From NCBI GenBank assembly GCA_002099365.1, contig MSED01000006.1:2294001-2358000 (forward strand): a stretch of 64,000 bases of DNA. The letters are read 5' to 3'. Below, piece by piece: positions 1 to 11,305 of the stretch. Made by a program: the position numbers and the translations under genes. The notes below the pieces were generated by a model that saw only the letters and a list, made by a program, of their open reading frames with translations, ran no database searches and was not told the origin of the DNA. Position 1 is the first letter of the stretch. Each line of letters begins with the position of its first letter. This DNA is from Phialophora verrucosa. Its lineage: Eukaryota; Ascomycota; Eurotiomycetes; Chaetothyriales; Herpotrichiellaceae.

Positions 1-3000
1 CGAATGGCGCCATCTCCAGGTGGTTGTTGAGCTCGAGGTCTCGCTTTCCGATTTCCGCAAACCTTCCGAGCATCGCGACGCACTTCCACGTTTCCTGGAG
101 CATCTCCCCTGCAAGAGAGTTCAGCACGACGTCCACTCCTTTGCCTTGGGTTGCCGCCATGATGAGTTTCGCAAAGTTGGTATTGCGGCTGCTGAAGATG
201 TGGTCGGGTGGAATGCCGTATGTATCTACAAGGAAGTCTCTCTTTTCTTTGCTGCCGACAGTAGCGAAGATCTCGGCTCCAACAAGACGTGCCAACATGA
301 TGGCCGCTTGACCCACTCCTCCTGCAGCAGCGTGGATCAAGACGGTTTCTCCTTCCTGCAAACGAGCCGTGTCGTACAGAGAATAATATGCGGTGCAAAA
401 ACCCAGGGGGAACGACGCCGCAATATCAAAAGGCATATCGTCGGGTATCTTGCCAACTGTCTCCCGAGGGACGCGCACCAAGTTCGCATAATGGCCCTTC
501 ATTAACAGACACACGCGGTCACCAGCTTTGAGCTCACTGGCAGCGCTCTTGCCCACCCGAGTGACAACGCCACTGCACTCGTAGCCCATGGTGGATTCTT
601 TCAAATGACCCATGGCAACCATAATGTCACGGAAGTTGAGTCCGAAGGCCTTTGGTTCGACCTCGACGAAATCATCGGGGAGAGGGGCGTCAGCATCTGG
701 GTCATCAACAAATTGCAGTGTCTCCAGCAGACCTGGGCTACCGACTTCCATGCGCGACGGCCGACCAGGCTGATGGAAAGGCTGCAGTTCTGGCATCTGT
801 TCATTACCCATTGTCAGCATGTGCTTGTTTGTCATCTCATCCTCAACGATCCGAGGGATCAGCAGAACGCCATTTCTCTGTACATATTCCCAGTCGACCG
901 ATCCGCCGTCAATGGAGAAGTCCGCGACCGATCTGAAGACTTGCAGAATCGCTTGCGCAGTGTCCGAGCGATAAGGAGGCAAACTCGGGTCAACGTCTAG
1001 CGTTATGTATCGGGTACTTTGGATCTCGTTCCTCAGTGTCCGGAATAATCCAGTGGCAAGGCTGACCTCGGGCTGTTCACAATCGCCCGCTCCCCCACGG
1101 GTTAGCCAGAGGACACCCTTCGCAGATGTGAGGAGGCGTCTCAACTGAAAGTATTCATTTGAGCGGATATTCGACAGCAACGGTTGTTCAAGTTCGTTCA
1201 AAATGATGCAGAATCGGTCAGAGCTGTTTGCTTCCTGCAGCGGCTCGAATGTTGGCTGCTGACCTGTGAGAGACGCCAGCGACGATGCAAGTGAGTGCAT
1301 CCACGGCTTTGGAAGGCTGTTGCTTCCATGTACGATGGACACTGCATTGCACAGTTTGTGGGCTTCCTGATTCTTGACTGCCAGAATCAGACGACCGTTC
1401 TCGCAGTCTGAAGGTTTGCCGACAATGTGGAAGCCATTTTGCAGAAGTATTTCATCCAGATCGTCCGCTCCAGGCATGATAGTCTGCGCATTTTCGACAA
1501 GTAAGACGGTACCCCTCGCTGTCAACAAGCGGTATATGTTGGCGAGAGTTGTATTCATGTCGCGTTGAGATTCGCCCAGGCCATTCGCGATTGCGAGATC
1601 GTATGTGCCCAGTTCCAATCCTTGCTCGCCCAGGTCTTTCTCGGGCTCAATTTGCTTGCAGCCGACCACACCCTGAAACTTCTTGAATTGTTCTTTTGAA
1701 GATTCCACAAATGTCTCTGAAGGGTCAGTGACTTGATACTGGCTCGGACGAGCTCTTTTGGCGGTATTGCTGCACAATACATCGAGCAGTTCTGAGGTTG
1801 CTGAGCCAGCAGAGGCATTGAGCTCGATATACTTTGCCATGGGATGTTTGTGCGCATGCATTGCTATGGCCCGGACCTGCTCAGACTCAAGGGTATGCTT
1901 CTGAGGCCCAGAAGGAAGACCCATCGAAATGTCCGGTTCCCAGTGCAGCTGGAAGCACAGTTTTCGGCTCTCTTCAACCCCCTCTCTATGCGAGTCTAGC
2001 TTGACGGTGCTGCAGCGGAAGCCGTTGATTTCGGCAACAACCAAGCTCAGGTCGTCTTGGTTGTATATGTTGATCGAAGCCTCAATGTCACCCGCAGCTG
2101 ACTTCTCAGCAACAGACTCGACACTGAACTTGTGTCCTGGCTGGCTGCTGATGTTGGCCAGCACCGTCAAGGATTGGAAAGACTTAGGTAGCCTTGTCGG
2201 CTCACGTCCAGATGCTCCGCCTTGGAAGATGGGGAATATTGCCTGCAGGATGCTGTCCAACGTAGCGGGATGGACAATATGATCACACTCGTACTTGGCA
2301 GGCATGACAGAAGCTGTATCCGGCACTCGCACCCCGACAAAGCCCTGGTTTCCAAGGACGAGGATATCCTCGAGATTTCTAAATGTCTCTCCATGTAGGA
2401 TTCCCTGTTTACGGAGGCCGTTGTACACATCTTCAGGGTCGACTCGTTGATATTTGGCGTCCTCCGCGTCTTTCCACCTACCTGGGCCAGCTGGAGGAGA
2501 GTAACCCGGCGACAGACTCCATCCAGCATCTTCTGTTTGAGATTTGTACTCAGCAGAGATGAATCCGGTACAATTTTCCGTCCAGGCGTTGCTATTGTCC
2601 GGTGCTATCGAGTGGATAGTGAACTGGTACCAGGTTCCGCTCGACGGCAGTTTGTCGGTCGCTGGTCGCATCGATAGTTGCATCTCCATGCCCTCAGTAG
2701 TGTCAGGAATCATGGCAGCACTGATGATCTCAACATCGCGCAGCTTGTACGAAAATACACCCTCACTGCTGGCAGATATCGCCTGTCTGAAACCCTCAAT
2801 CGCCATGCATATGTACCCGGCACCAGGCCAGATGATGGATCCTTGCAACATGTGGTCTCGCACCCACGGAACAGACGAGGCCCGAATTATATTTCGCCAT
2901 GTTGGTGCCAATGGATTCGAGTTGGGTGCGGGAATCCCTATGAGATCATGGGCTGGCACCTCTCTCAATCGATGTCGCCGACTGAGATGCGACTCACACC

Positions 3001-6000
3001 AGTGTTTGGTCTTGTGAGTCCATGGATAAGGCGGCAAATTCGATAGGACTCGCACATTGCCCAACTTTGTTGGAAAGTTCAAGGCTTGCAGGTTGACCTG
3101 GTATCCTTTGCCGAGCAGGGCACAGGCCATTGCCTGTGTGGTTTGAACGGCATCTTCGTTCCTCGTGAGACATGACAAATATTTGATTGAGACTCCTGCC
3201 AGCTCAGGAAGCTTCAAGATATCTCGAATCGGCCCACCTAGTGCTCCATGAGGACCAACTTCAAGCAGAACGTCGACAAACTGCCCTTGAGGACTTTGTG
3301 CCCCATCCGGCCCAAGACAAAGATTGCGGACTGCATCGGTGAAGAGCACTGGGTTCACCATGTTCTCAGCCCAGTATTTGGGCCCGAATTTGTCTGAAGA
3401 ATAAATGTACGATCCTGTAACGGACGACGAATAGGCGGTTAGTCCACTCCATTTTTCCGTCTGGAGATTGTGCTGGCGCAGAATGGAGACATAGGCGTCG
3501 GCAATGACCTTCATGTGATGAGAATGGTACCCAGCGTCCACTTTGAGTTGGCGGCAAAAGATCTGGTCCTGTTTCAGAAGTTTCTGCAAGGCCAGTATAC
3601 CAACAAGGTCTCCGGATACCGTCACACTGGACGGACTGTTCACGCATCCCACAGAGATTCTACCCTCAGGAACGCGCCTGATGTAGGCCTCCGCTTCTTC
3701 TCTAGAGAGCCCTACTGCGATCATACCACCTTGGAGCTCGGGCGCGACATCCTTGATCTGTGATGTCAGCAACCCGCGGAAGAATGAAACAGTCATCGCC
3801 GACTCGAGCGTCAACGCGCCTGCAGCGTAGGCAGCAGGCACTTCACCACTGGAATGGCTTGCCACTCCGACAGGCGCAATACCCCAGGAGGCAAGCAGGC
3901 GCACGAGAGCAATCTGGACAGCGGCGCAGATTGGCTGGCTGTAGGCAGCGAGATTCACACGAGACGAACTCGCATCCCGGTGCAACTCATCTGCAAGACA
4001 TTAGCATGAATGCCGCTAATTCTTATCTTACCTGACATACCCATGAGCGACCAATCCGACCCCAAGCTCTTGATGTGTTGGTCCGCCGCCAAGATGGTGT
4101 TTCTAAACGTCGGGTAGGCCGAGATGAGTTCGCGGCCCATGGCGTGCCATTGGGAGCCTTGCCCTGTGAACACGAACCCCAGCCGCGTAGATTCTTGACG
4201 ACGAGTTGTCTTCAAACTGCTGTCTTCGAGGGCGGTGATCAACTCAGGCTTGGAGTTGGCACTGACAGCAGCCGTCCAGGCAAACCTGGTCCGCCTCAGC
4301 GAGAGTGTATATGCCAGATCGGCGAGCTGGTTGTCTGAGATGTCGACTCGAGATCTAAGATAAGTTGACAGGTTCGCGATCATCTCGTTGCCAGCTGACT
4401 CGTCTCGGCCCGTTAGCGTAAAGACTCTCCGCAGCCTTGGGGCTTCATCGGCTTCAACTCCTCCAAGTTTCCCTGGGTGGCTTCGTGTATGCTGAAATTG
4501 GGCCAGACTACCATTCAATTGCGCGGTGGCATTCTGGTCAGACGAGAGATACTGGTCGAGATGTTCCAGAATGACATGGCCATTGGTGCCGCCATACCCA
4601 AAGCTGTTGACAGAGACACGCCGAGGAGCATCCTGGGGCCAAGGCCGCAAAGTGGTCGGAACCTGTAGGATATGTGTCACATGTTATTGCGCTTCTTTCG
4701 TTTTCAGGTCCGTCAACGTACCTCCAACTTCCATTCCGCAAGAGGTATTTTCCCATTAGGCTTTTGGAAGTTCGCTGACGGTGGTATCTGCCCCTTTTCC
4801 ACAGTCATGACAGCCTTGATAACACCGGCAATACCGCTACCAGCTTCCAAGTGTCCAATATTTGTCTTGACAGATCCAATATAGACAGGAACAATCCTAT
4901 TGGCATTCGAACACATGGCGGATGAGATTGCACTTGCTTCCAATGGGTCTCCGGCCTGTGTCCCTGTCCCGTGGCATTCGACATACGGGGTCTCGGCTGG
5001 ATCCAAGCCAACCGCTTGGTAGGCTGATCGGATAAGGGCTTCTTGAGCTTCTCGGCTGGGCATGGTGATCCCGGGCGTCTTGCCGTCTTGATTCAGACAT
5101 GTCTGTCGAATTACTGCACGAATAGGGTCTCCGTCCCTCATAGCATCTGCCAAAGGTTTAATGATGATGCTTCCGACACCTTCGCCACGTCCGTAGCCGT
5201 TAGCCCGATCGTCGAAAGCATATGACCGGCCATCAGGGGACAAGAACCTAGTCAATAAAATGTCAGTCAAGAGGAAAGGCGTACTCGGCGTCAAACCCAA
5301 TTACCCGAAGTTTGTCATGGCAGTCATCATGTCTGGATTGAGAATCAAGTTGTTTCCTCCGACAATCGACATTCTGGACTCCCCTGTCCGCAGACTCTGA
5401 CACGCCAGGTGGAGCGCGACAATACTGGTTGAGCATCCCGTGTCCACGGTCATACTGGGACCTTTCAGGTCGAAAAAGTACGAAATCCGGTTCGATAGCA
5501 TAGCGGCGCCGTTTCCGGTGTTGAAATACCTCGGGAGGGTCTCGATGTCTCTGAACAAGCTCTCATGGTAGTCGCGCGCAAAGATACCTGTATAGACCGA
5601 CGTCTGGGTCTTTGCAACGGACTCGATGGTTAAGCCCGCTGTCAAAATTCGTGGTAAGCTCTTCATTTCCTTACTCTTTTGCGGTCCTGAAGGTCTCCCT
5701 ACCATTCTCCAAGGCTTCATAGGTACATTCCAGCTGTATTCGAAGCTGAGGATCCATTGCCTGGTCCATGTTCAGATGATTTTCAACACGGTGGTCCCGG
5801 TTAAGTGATTTGGGCTTCAAACTCACCTTTGCTTCTTCGAGGCTGACATTGAAGAAAGGTGCATCGAAAAGAGAGATGTCCTTTTCTAAGAAATAGCCTC
5901 CATGGACATGAATCTAGAATGCAGTGTTAGGAAATCAAAGGTTGCCGTGGCTCAGCGCGATAGGTAGGTGCTCACACTGCCTTCTCTGGGGCCATGCGGA

Positions 6001-7251
6001 TGGTAGAAGGCTTTCTGGTTGAATCTGTTGGGTGGTACCTCAGACCACGCATCTCGTCCAGCTGCACACATCTCCCAAAGTCTTTCCGGGCTTGTTGCGT
6101 CGCCTGCAAATCTGCATCCCATGCCAATAATGGCGATAGGCATGGTTTTGTCGGTGCCCGGTCGTTGTTTGGCGATCCCCTCGGCCTGTACATCCTTCTT
6201 TGCCGCACCGCTGCTTGCGTCTTTGGCCGACTGAGGCGCAACAGCTTCTGACAATCCTGAGCTGGCCCGACTGGGGGTGTACACTGATGACTTGCACAGT
6301 TGGTAGAACCAAAAGACGCCCTGAGCATTGACCAAAGTCATGGCCGAGAGCAGTGCCACCACCGTCCATATTGGTACAGGCGGCACGGCGAATAAGCCAG
6401 AGTCGTCCACGACAAGCTCTGACCATGACGGATTGAAAAGATAGGTTCCTGGTATTCTCGGGTCGCTTTCCCTGACAGCCTTGACAAGGTCGATCGTCAA
6501 TGCGATCTGGAAATACGACGATAGGACGGTGCGGCACACGAAGTACGTGGACAATAGAACTGCGCGATTTATCTGTCGAATGCGAGACCCCCGATGGCCA
6601 GTTTTGTCGAGAAACTTTTGGACGTTAAGGAAAATATTTGGCACTTCCACGAGAAGGAAGGCCGGGGTATAGCAAAGAGCAAGCGGACGCTACCGTCTTG
6701 TCAGTCAAATCACTTGGAACGATGTGGAAGGAGCATACAAATCCAATGCTGCATATGATGATGCAAGCAGTGCTATGGTACACGAAGATGGACCCTTCCA
6801 TCCGGGCATGAACGATACTTTGAAAGAAATGGTAGATGAAGTACCCAGTCGAGATGGCCAAAGCTGTGCCCATGCGTGGTTGGTAGCCCCAGACTCTTTC
6901 CTGCCACGACATCGTGTTCCAATCGGCGTTGGACAGGATCAGGATAACTCCCATGAGGCCGTTCACCACCGATTGAGTGAGGGAGACAGTACAGATGTTC
7001 CAGCCCAGTTGCAGCCGATGGGCAAGCTTCGGATAGACGTTGGGGGCCAGCCTTGCGGCCAGCCACGGTGATACTGGCCAGTACAGGGCATAGTAGAAGG
7101 CAGCAAAAGCTAGCGCCTGGTATACATGAAGAGGCAATATCGAAAGGGACAACAAGCGAGCCACAGGCTCGATGAGCCTGCTCGGACCATTGTTCCAGGA
7201 GGCGACGATCGAGGGAACGATCTCGACAGCAGTGATGTTTTCTGCCGCCAT
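1..7251 (-). CDS. TLC-domain / highly reducing polyketide synthase fusion (3' end outside window)
   Basis: Iterative type I PKS building a reduced polyketide from malonyl-CoA. Eight exons read on the minus strand: 7251-6739, 6689-5976, 5913-5827, 5760-5703, 5638-5305, 5247-4722, 4662-4041, 3990-1; about 2281 codons are in the window. Domain order: a multi-pass TLC domain (residues about 1-305), an Ala/Ser/Lys linker (306-353), KS (354-780, Cys about 526 in VDTGCSTS, histidines in ECHGTGT and TNIGHLE), MAT (903-1220, Ser about 998 in SHSSGE), DH (1293-1610, His about 1331 in DHMLQG, Asp in HPATLDS), a short degenerate methyltransferase (1665-1785, IELNASAGS where LEIGAGTGG is expected) and ER (from 2033, NADPH motif AAAGGVGQ near 2171). 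KR and ACP would lie beyond base 1. The start is the ATG at 7251; an in-frame ATG at 7311 is possible. The intron at 4040 could instead use a GTAAG donor 12 bases further on, adding four residues. PKS identity is near certain; the fusion rests on an uninterrupted frame from 6689 to 5976. Confidence 0.93.
6288..7251 (-). other. N-terminal TLC (TRAM/LAG1/CLN8) domain of the PKS gene
   Basis: This stretch encodes six or seven hydrophobic helices. The 49-base intron 6738-6690 starts GTATGC, has a CTGAC branch site and ends GGTAG. Splicing it joins CSIGF to RPLALCYTPAFLLVEVP. That restores the typical TLC stretch in which a long hydrophobic helix is followed by a (E)xxxxFLN motif, here VEVPNIFLNVQKFLDKTG. 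The conserved upstream segment GYFIYHFFQ..VYHSTAC is also recognisable. It resembles the short TMEM56/TLCD-like class more than a full ceramide synthase: I see one His (VYHSTAC) rather than the paired His of the Lag motif. Catalytic activity is therefore uncertain; a membrane anchor or lipid-binding role is equally possible. Confidence 0.85.
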
Positions 7252-7675
7252 CGCAAACTGTCCTACTTTCAAGAACAGCCAAAGGTCCAAGCACGAGGAA
7301 GGTGAGTTCAACCACCAGGCTTCCTCGCAGATCCCAGACGCATTTCCTCAAGATATCTAGCAAGGCCACAATCACCATTCCGAGCTTGATGGTGCGATCA
7401 TGGTACCTAGGGGGTCTACGCCGCTTTAGACAAGTTGGTAAGTCTGGTGCGAACATACCCAGGAGAGCAATAGCCAGGACTCGAAATAGCCACTACGTGA
7501 TATGGCCTCCACAGTGGGCTCACGGCTTTTGGTGTCCGAAGCAGATCCATCTCAACCAAGTACAGAGATTTGATGGTGGCCTAACCGTGAATCGACATCC
7601 GGGCCGTCAAGGTCTTGTGCGGACGGGCCGTAAGCACGGGATCCTGACACAAAATAAAATATTCCTGATAGGGTA

Positions 7676-7808
7676 ATCCTAGGGCCAGGACAAAATAAAT
7701 GAACCACAAGGTAAAGGTTTAGACTCCATATCAGCACTATTGTGTGGTATTTTGCCCTGAAGTGGAGGTATTGGGTTATACCGACGCATCTATCCTTGTT
7801 CCGGGCTT
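7676..7808 (+). repeat. Diverged direct repeat, copy A
   Basis: Copy A shares with copy B (7883-8008) a core containing TCAGCACTATTGTGT, then ATTTTGCCCT, GTGGAGG, CATCTATCC and TGTTCC in the same order and spacing. Over the best 95 bases, identity is about 80 percent by eye. Most differences are transitions. Neither copy codes for anything recognisable. Confidence 0.7.
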
Positions 7809-7882
7809 TCGGGTGTACTCGTACCTCGTAGACTGGCTGTAAATACTAGATCCGACACAAATATAAAACAGCCACAACGACT

Positions 7883-8008
7883 TAATCCCGGGGCCAGCAG
7901 AAGATCTCAAGGATGAAGGTTTGGCCTGCATGTCAGCACTATTGTGTAGCATTTTGCCCTAGAGTGGAGGACTTGGCTTTGTATCGACCCATCTATCCCT
8001 GTTCCAGG
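7883..8008 (+). repeat. Diverged direct repeat, copy B
   Basis: Second copy of the element at 7676-7808, same orientation, about 206 bases downstream. It may be a duplicated promoter segment or a remnant of a mobile element; no terminal inverted repeats or target-site duplications were seen. Confidence 0.7.
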
Positions 8009-8625
8009 AATTTGGATGCTTGGAAAGGGATATGTTCGCGTGACATATTATCGATCCTCCTGTTCGGGGCTTCCGAGGACACTCTGGACGTCCACCTTTG
8101 AGCCATTCAAGCCCGAGACCTGACCTACAAGTCTGGTGACTTTAGGCCGGCCGTCAATACTCCTTGACCAAGTCTGGATGCTGTAGCAAAAAAGAACCTT
8201 GCGAAATTCGGAATTCAAGATCATCCAAAGCTTGATCGGAAAAGGAAGGCGGTCCTGCTCAGCTTGAGCCACAGCATACTCGATCTACCCTTGAAACCGT
8301 CTAGTGAAGCGCGCTTTGTGGTCCCTTGCCGCACTACACAGCCAATACAGTCATGGAGATATGATACGGCAATTGATCTAGAGCCCAGGCGATCAGGTTA
8401 GCAGCTCCGTGGCAGACTGAAAGGAGTGCCGCCGCTCATGACTTGCACTAAGTTCGTGCTAAGTTTGATTTGACGATTTCAAGGGCAGGCCGTAGTATGC
8501 TACTCCCTTTCGAGGCCCGTGGTCAGATCGATCTGCAGATTTGGCACGTTTGCGCCGACTACATCTGGTCCCGTCCCCCAAACCATGATCTTTACCAGTC
8601 TGAACGGGGTCGGCTGCACGGAACC

Positions 8626-10487
8626 ATGGAGTTGGAGCAGAAATCGACGCACAAGGCTAACAAGACGAGAAAGTCCAGGGCCTTCAAGTGGGCGTTTGTG
8701 TCGCTGTGTGCTTGCAATTTCATCTCAACGCTCGACACCGTCATCATCGCCGCGGCACTGCCGGCGATAGCGAAAGCCCTTCATTCGACCAGCAGCCAGG
8801 CCTATTGGTGTGGTACCGGTTTCCTTTTCCCTGCAACTATCTTGCAGCCAATCTATGGAGCATTTTCGGAGATCTTTGGGCGCAAGATATGCCTGATCGT
8901 TGCGCTCGCACTCTTCACCTTGGGCAGTATCCTGTGCGCCGTGGCACAGAATATCTCATGGCTGATTGCAGCGCGTGTGGTAAGCCCTTGGGCCGGCTCA
9001 ATGAAGCTTGCATGCATCGAACTGACAGGCCCAGGTACAAGGTCTCGGCGCCGCCGGCAATGACTCGGTGGTGTCCATCATCATTGCTGATATGGTGCCT
9101 CTCCGGGAGCGAAGCAAGTACATCGGCCTGCTGGGCTTGGTGAGTGCTGTCGCCTTGACGGCTGGATACATCATGGGAGCGGCCATCTCAGAAAGGTCCA
9201 GTTGGCGAATGTGAGTTTCACCACCTGTCTGGTTGCATGGCTGATCTGACGGGGTATTGTCCGTTAATGTTTAGTATTTTCTGGATCAATCTGCCCGTCT
9301 GCGTTCCGGCCCTGCTCGGAGTGGTCCGATTTCTCCATCTTGAACGTCTCAAGCAGTCAAAGATGGCAAAGCTGAAAGAGTTTGATTGGGTTGGTATAAT
9401 CCTGCTTATGGGATCTTTGACCTCGATTCTGTTCGGCATCACCAGCGGAGGGGTTCTACACCCTTGGTCGTCTGCGAACGTACTGGTCCCTTTGGTCGTC
9501 GGAGCCGTTGCTCTCGCCATCTTCGTCCTCAATGAAGCATACTTGGCTTCGGTGCCGATGTTGCCTCTGAGGCTCTTCGGAAACAGGACCTCTAACTCCG
9601 CGTACTTGACCTCATTTGTGGTTGGCGTTGCGCTATGGGCCATGGAGTATTTCCTCATACTTTACGTGAGTCAGGAATCAGAGCTGAGTGTGAATCATTA
9701 TGGAACCTAACATTCCGGTCAGTTTCTTGTAACTCAGAGGCAGTCTCTCATTACAGCGGCGGTTTCGATTCTTCCGGGAACCGCAACAGTACCATTGTCT
9801 GCAGCAGGAGCGGGATTCCTCATAGCCACCACCAAACGCTTCCGCACCATCAACTCGATTGCGCTGGTTCTCCTGTCGGTGGGACTTGGACTAATGGCTC
9901 TGCTCCGACCTGATTCGAACAAGGGCATGCAATATGGGTTTCAAGTCCTGTATGGCATTGGAGGCGGCACGCTGTTCCCCGGCAGACAGATTGCCATCCA
10001 GGCATCTCAGCCTGACGCAGATGTACCTCTTGCCACGGCATTGTCGTCGACTACAATCAGCCTCGGACAGGCATTCGGCGTTGCCATTGGCGGTGTGATC
10101 TTTCAGAATGCTTGGAACAAACGAATTTCCTCGAACCGGATCGCCAGACTTTGGCCGTCACAGTATGTCATCAACGGTTCCCGCGCGGAGCAGTCTGCCA
10201 GCTTGATTACCGGATTTCCCCAAGCCCTCCAGGCTATTTACCGGTCCATCATGTCCGATAGCATCAATACGGTCTTCATCGCCCTTGCAGCGTTCGCCGC
10301 CGCAGCTACGCTCGTGAGCCTGGCATCCGAGAACATCAGCCTGGATCGAGACTCAACCAGTCCGCAGGCTTTTGTAGAGAAGAGCGATTCCACCAGCGCG
10401 GACGATTCCATTATGCCTATCGTCCAGTTCGGCCAGGAGGAAGAGTCTCTGAAACATCGCTCTGTCCACACCACGGAGGGCGCCTGA
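8626..10487 (+). CDS. MFS drug:H+ antiporter, DHA2 (14-TM) type
   Basis: A plasma-membrane exporter, probably for the cluster product or for self-protection. Four exons (8626-8979, 9035-9210, 9275-9665, 9723-10487) give 561 residues, the usual DHA2 length. TM1 carries LDTVIIAAALPAI (the DHA2 LDxTIVxxALPxI motif). The cytoplasmic loop FSEIFGRK matches the MFS GxLxDRxGRR region, and RVVQGLGAAG follows the first splice. The splice that joins WRI to IFWINLP restores the canonical W(R)xxFxINLP motif. The ATG at 8626 sits in a good context and starts a typical polar N-terminus; the in-frame ATG at 8470 would add an atypical 52 residues. It is divergent from the PKS and co-directional with the acyl-CoA ligase 0.8 kb downstream. 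Confidence 0.93.
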
Positions 10488-11305
10488 ATCCGCATGGAGA
10501 CCCGTCCCGGCAGACGTCTATGTTTGTCGTATGTAGTAATGAACTCCATGTACTCGAAAGAATCAGAATTTGTTTTCATGTCGATCTTGGCCGGCATCTT
10601 CATGTCAGCACTAAAGTAAAGCAAGCGGAGCCCCCGAAGACTCAGCACTATCGAGTGTTATGGGGCCGTAGTTGGTCAAACTGTGGATTAATCGGTCTTG
10701 ACACACCCAGGAGTGGTGGGCACGGCGAGCTGGTGGCCGAGCTTAATGAGCTGTATGATGTTCCTTGGGGGCCGGTTATGGTATTGTGTAATCAAGAGCA
10801 AGAAGGCCCAGACGCCACCACATACTGTAAGACTGCCGAGGGCTGTCGCCGAGATGCTTGGCCTTGCAGATCATCCACAGTAGGAACTTGGCTCTTTTGT
10901 ATACCGGGATCATGGTGTCGGCCACTGCCCGCCGACCCCGATAAAGAAGATTGATGGCCCCCTTTTATCGCGTCCACCGCATCTCGGTACTGCTACGGGT
11001 AATTATTGTGGTCTTTGTTCGTGACGAGGAACTCTCGCGGGCTCGAGACGAGGACACGGCAACGTTGCTCACGCTAACCTCCCATGCCCATTTCGTTTCG
11101 GCGGGTCTAGCCCCCATGGAACGGGACAGCAGCCCCTTTGGGCGTCAGGTCGTCCACGGTCCATGTCTGCGGACCACTGATGCAGTGATGGGTGACATTG
11201 GAGCTTTGCTTGCCCGCTGAACGCCGTCGATGGTCCTTTGCTTCCAGCGACGGGGACACTTTCATCTTCACCTTTGAGATTCATGCACCAAGTGGACGGG
11301 ACACA
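10488..11305. other. Intergenic, MFS to acyl-CoA ligase
   Basis: About 820 bases serving as 3' region of the transporter and promoter of the ligase. The ORFs present show no domain. A 13-base match to the direct repeat core (CATGTCAGCACTA, near 10603) is too short to interpret. Confidence 0.5.

Larger units (their letters stand above)
7252..8625. promoter_or_regulatory. Divergent promoter region between TLC-PKS and MFS transporter
   Basis: 1.37 kb without a convincing gene. Short ORFs here have no recognisable domains. It contains a diverged direct repeat (7676-7808 and 7883-8008). It presumably carries the shared upstream control of the PKS and transporter genes; I could not identify a specific binding site. 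Confidence 0.5.

Noticed and set aside
6143..7251. Reading TLC and PKS as two separate genes
   Set aside because: The TLC frame has no stop before the KS start, so a separate TLC gene would have no end. Kept as a stated alternative only if transcripts prove otherwise.
7311..7456. Extra N-terminal PKS exon in an alternative minus frame
   Set aside because: The alternative frame has hydrophobic stretches but cannot be joined convincingly to the TLC frame. It stays unassigned.
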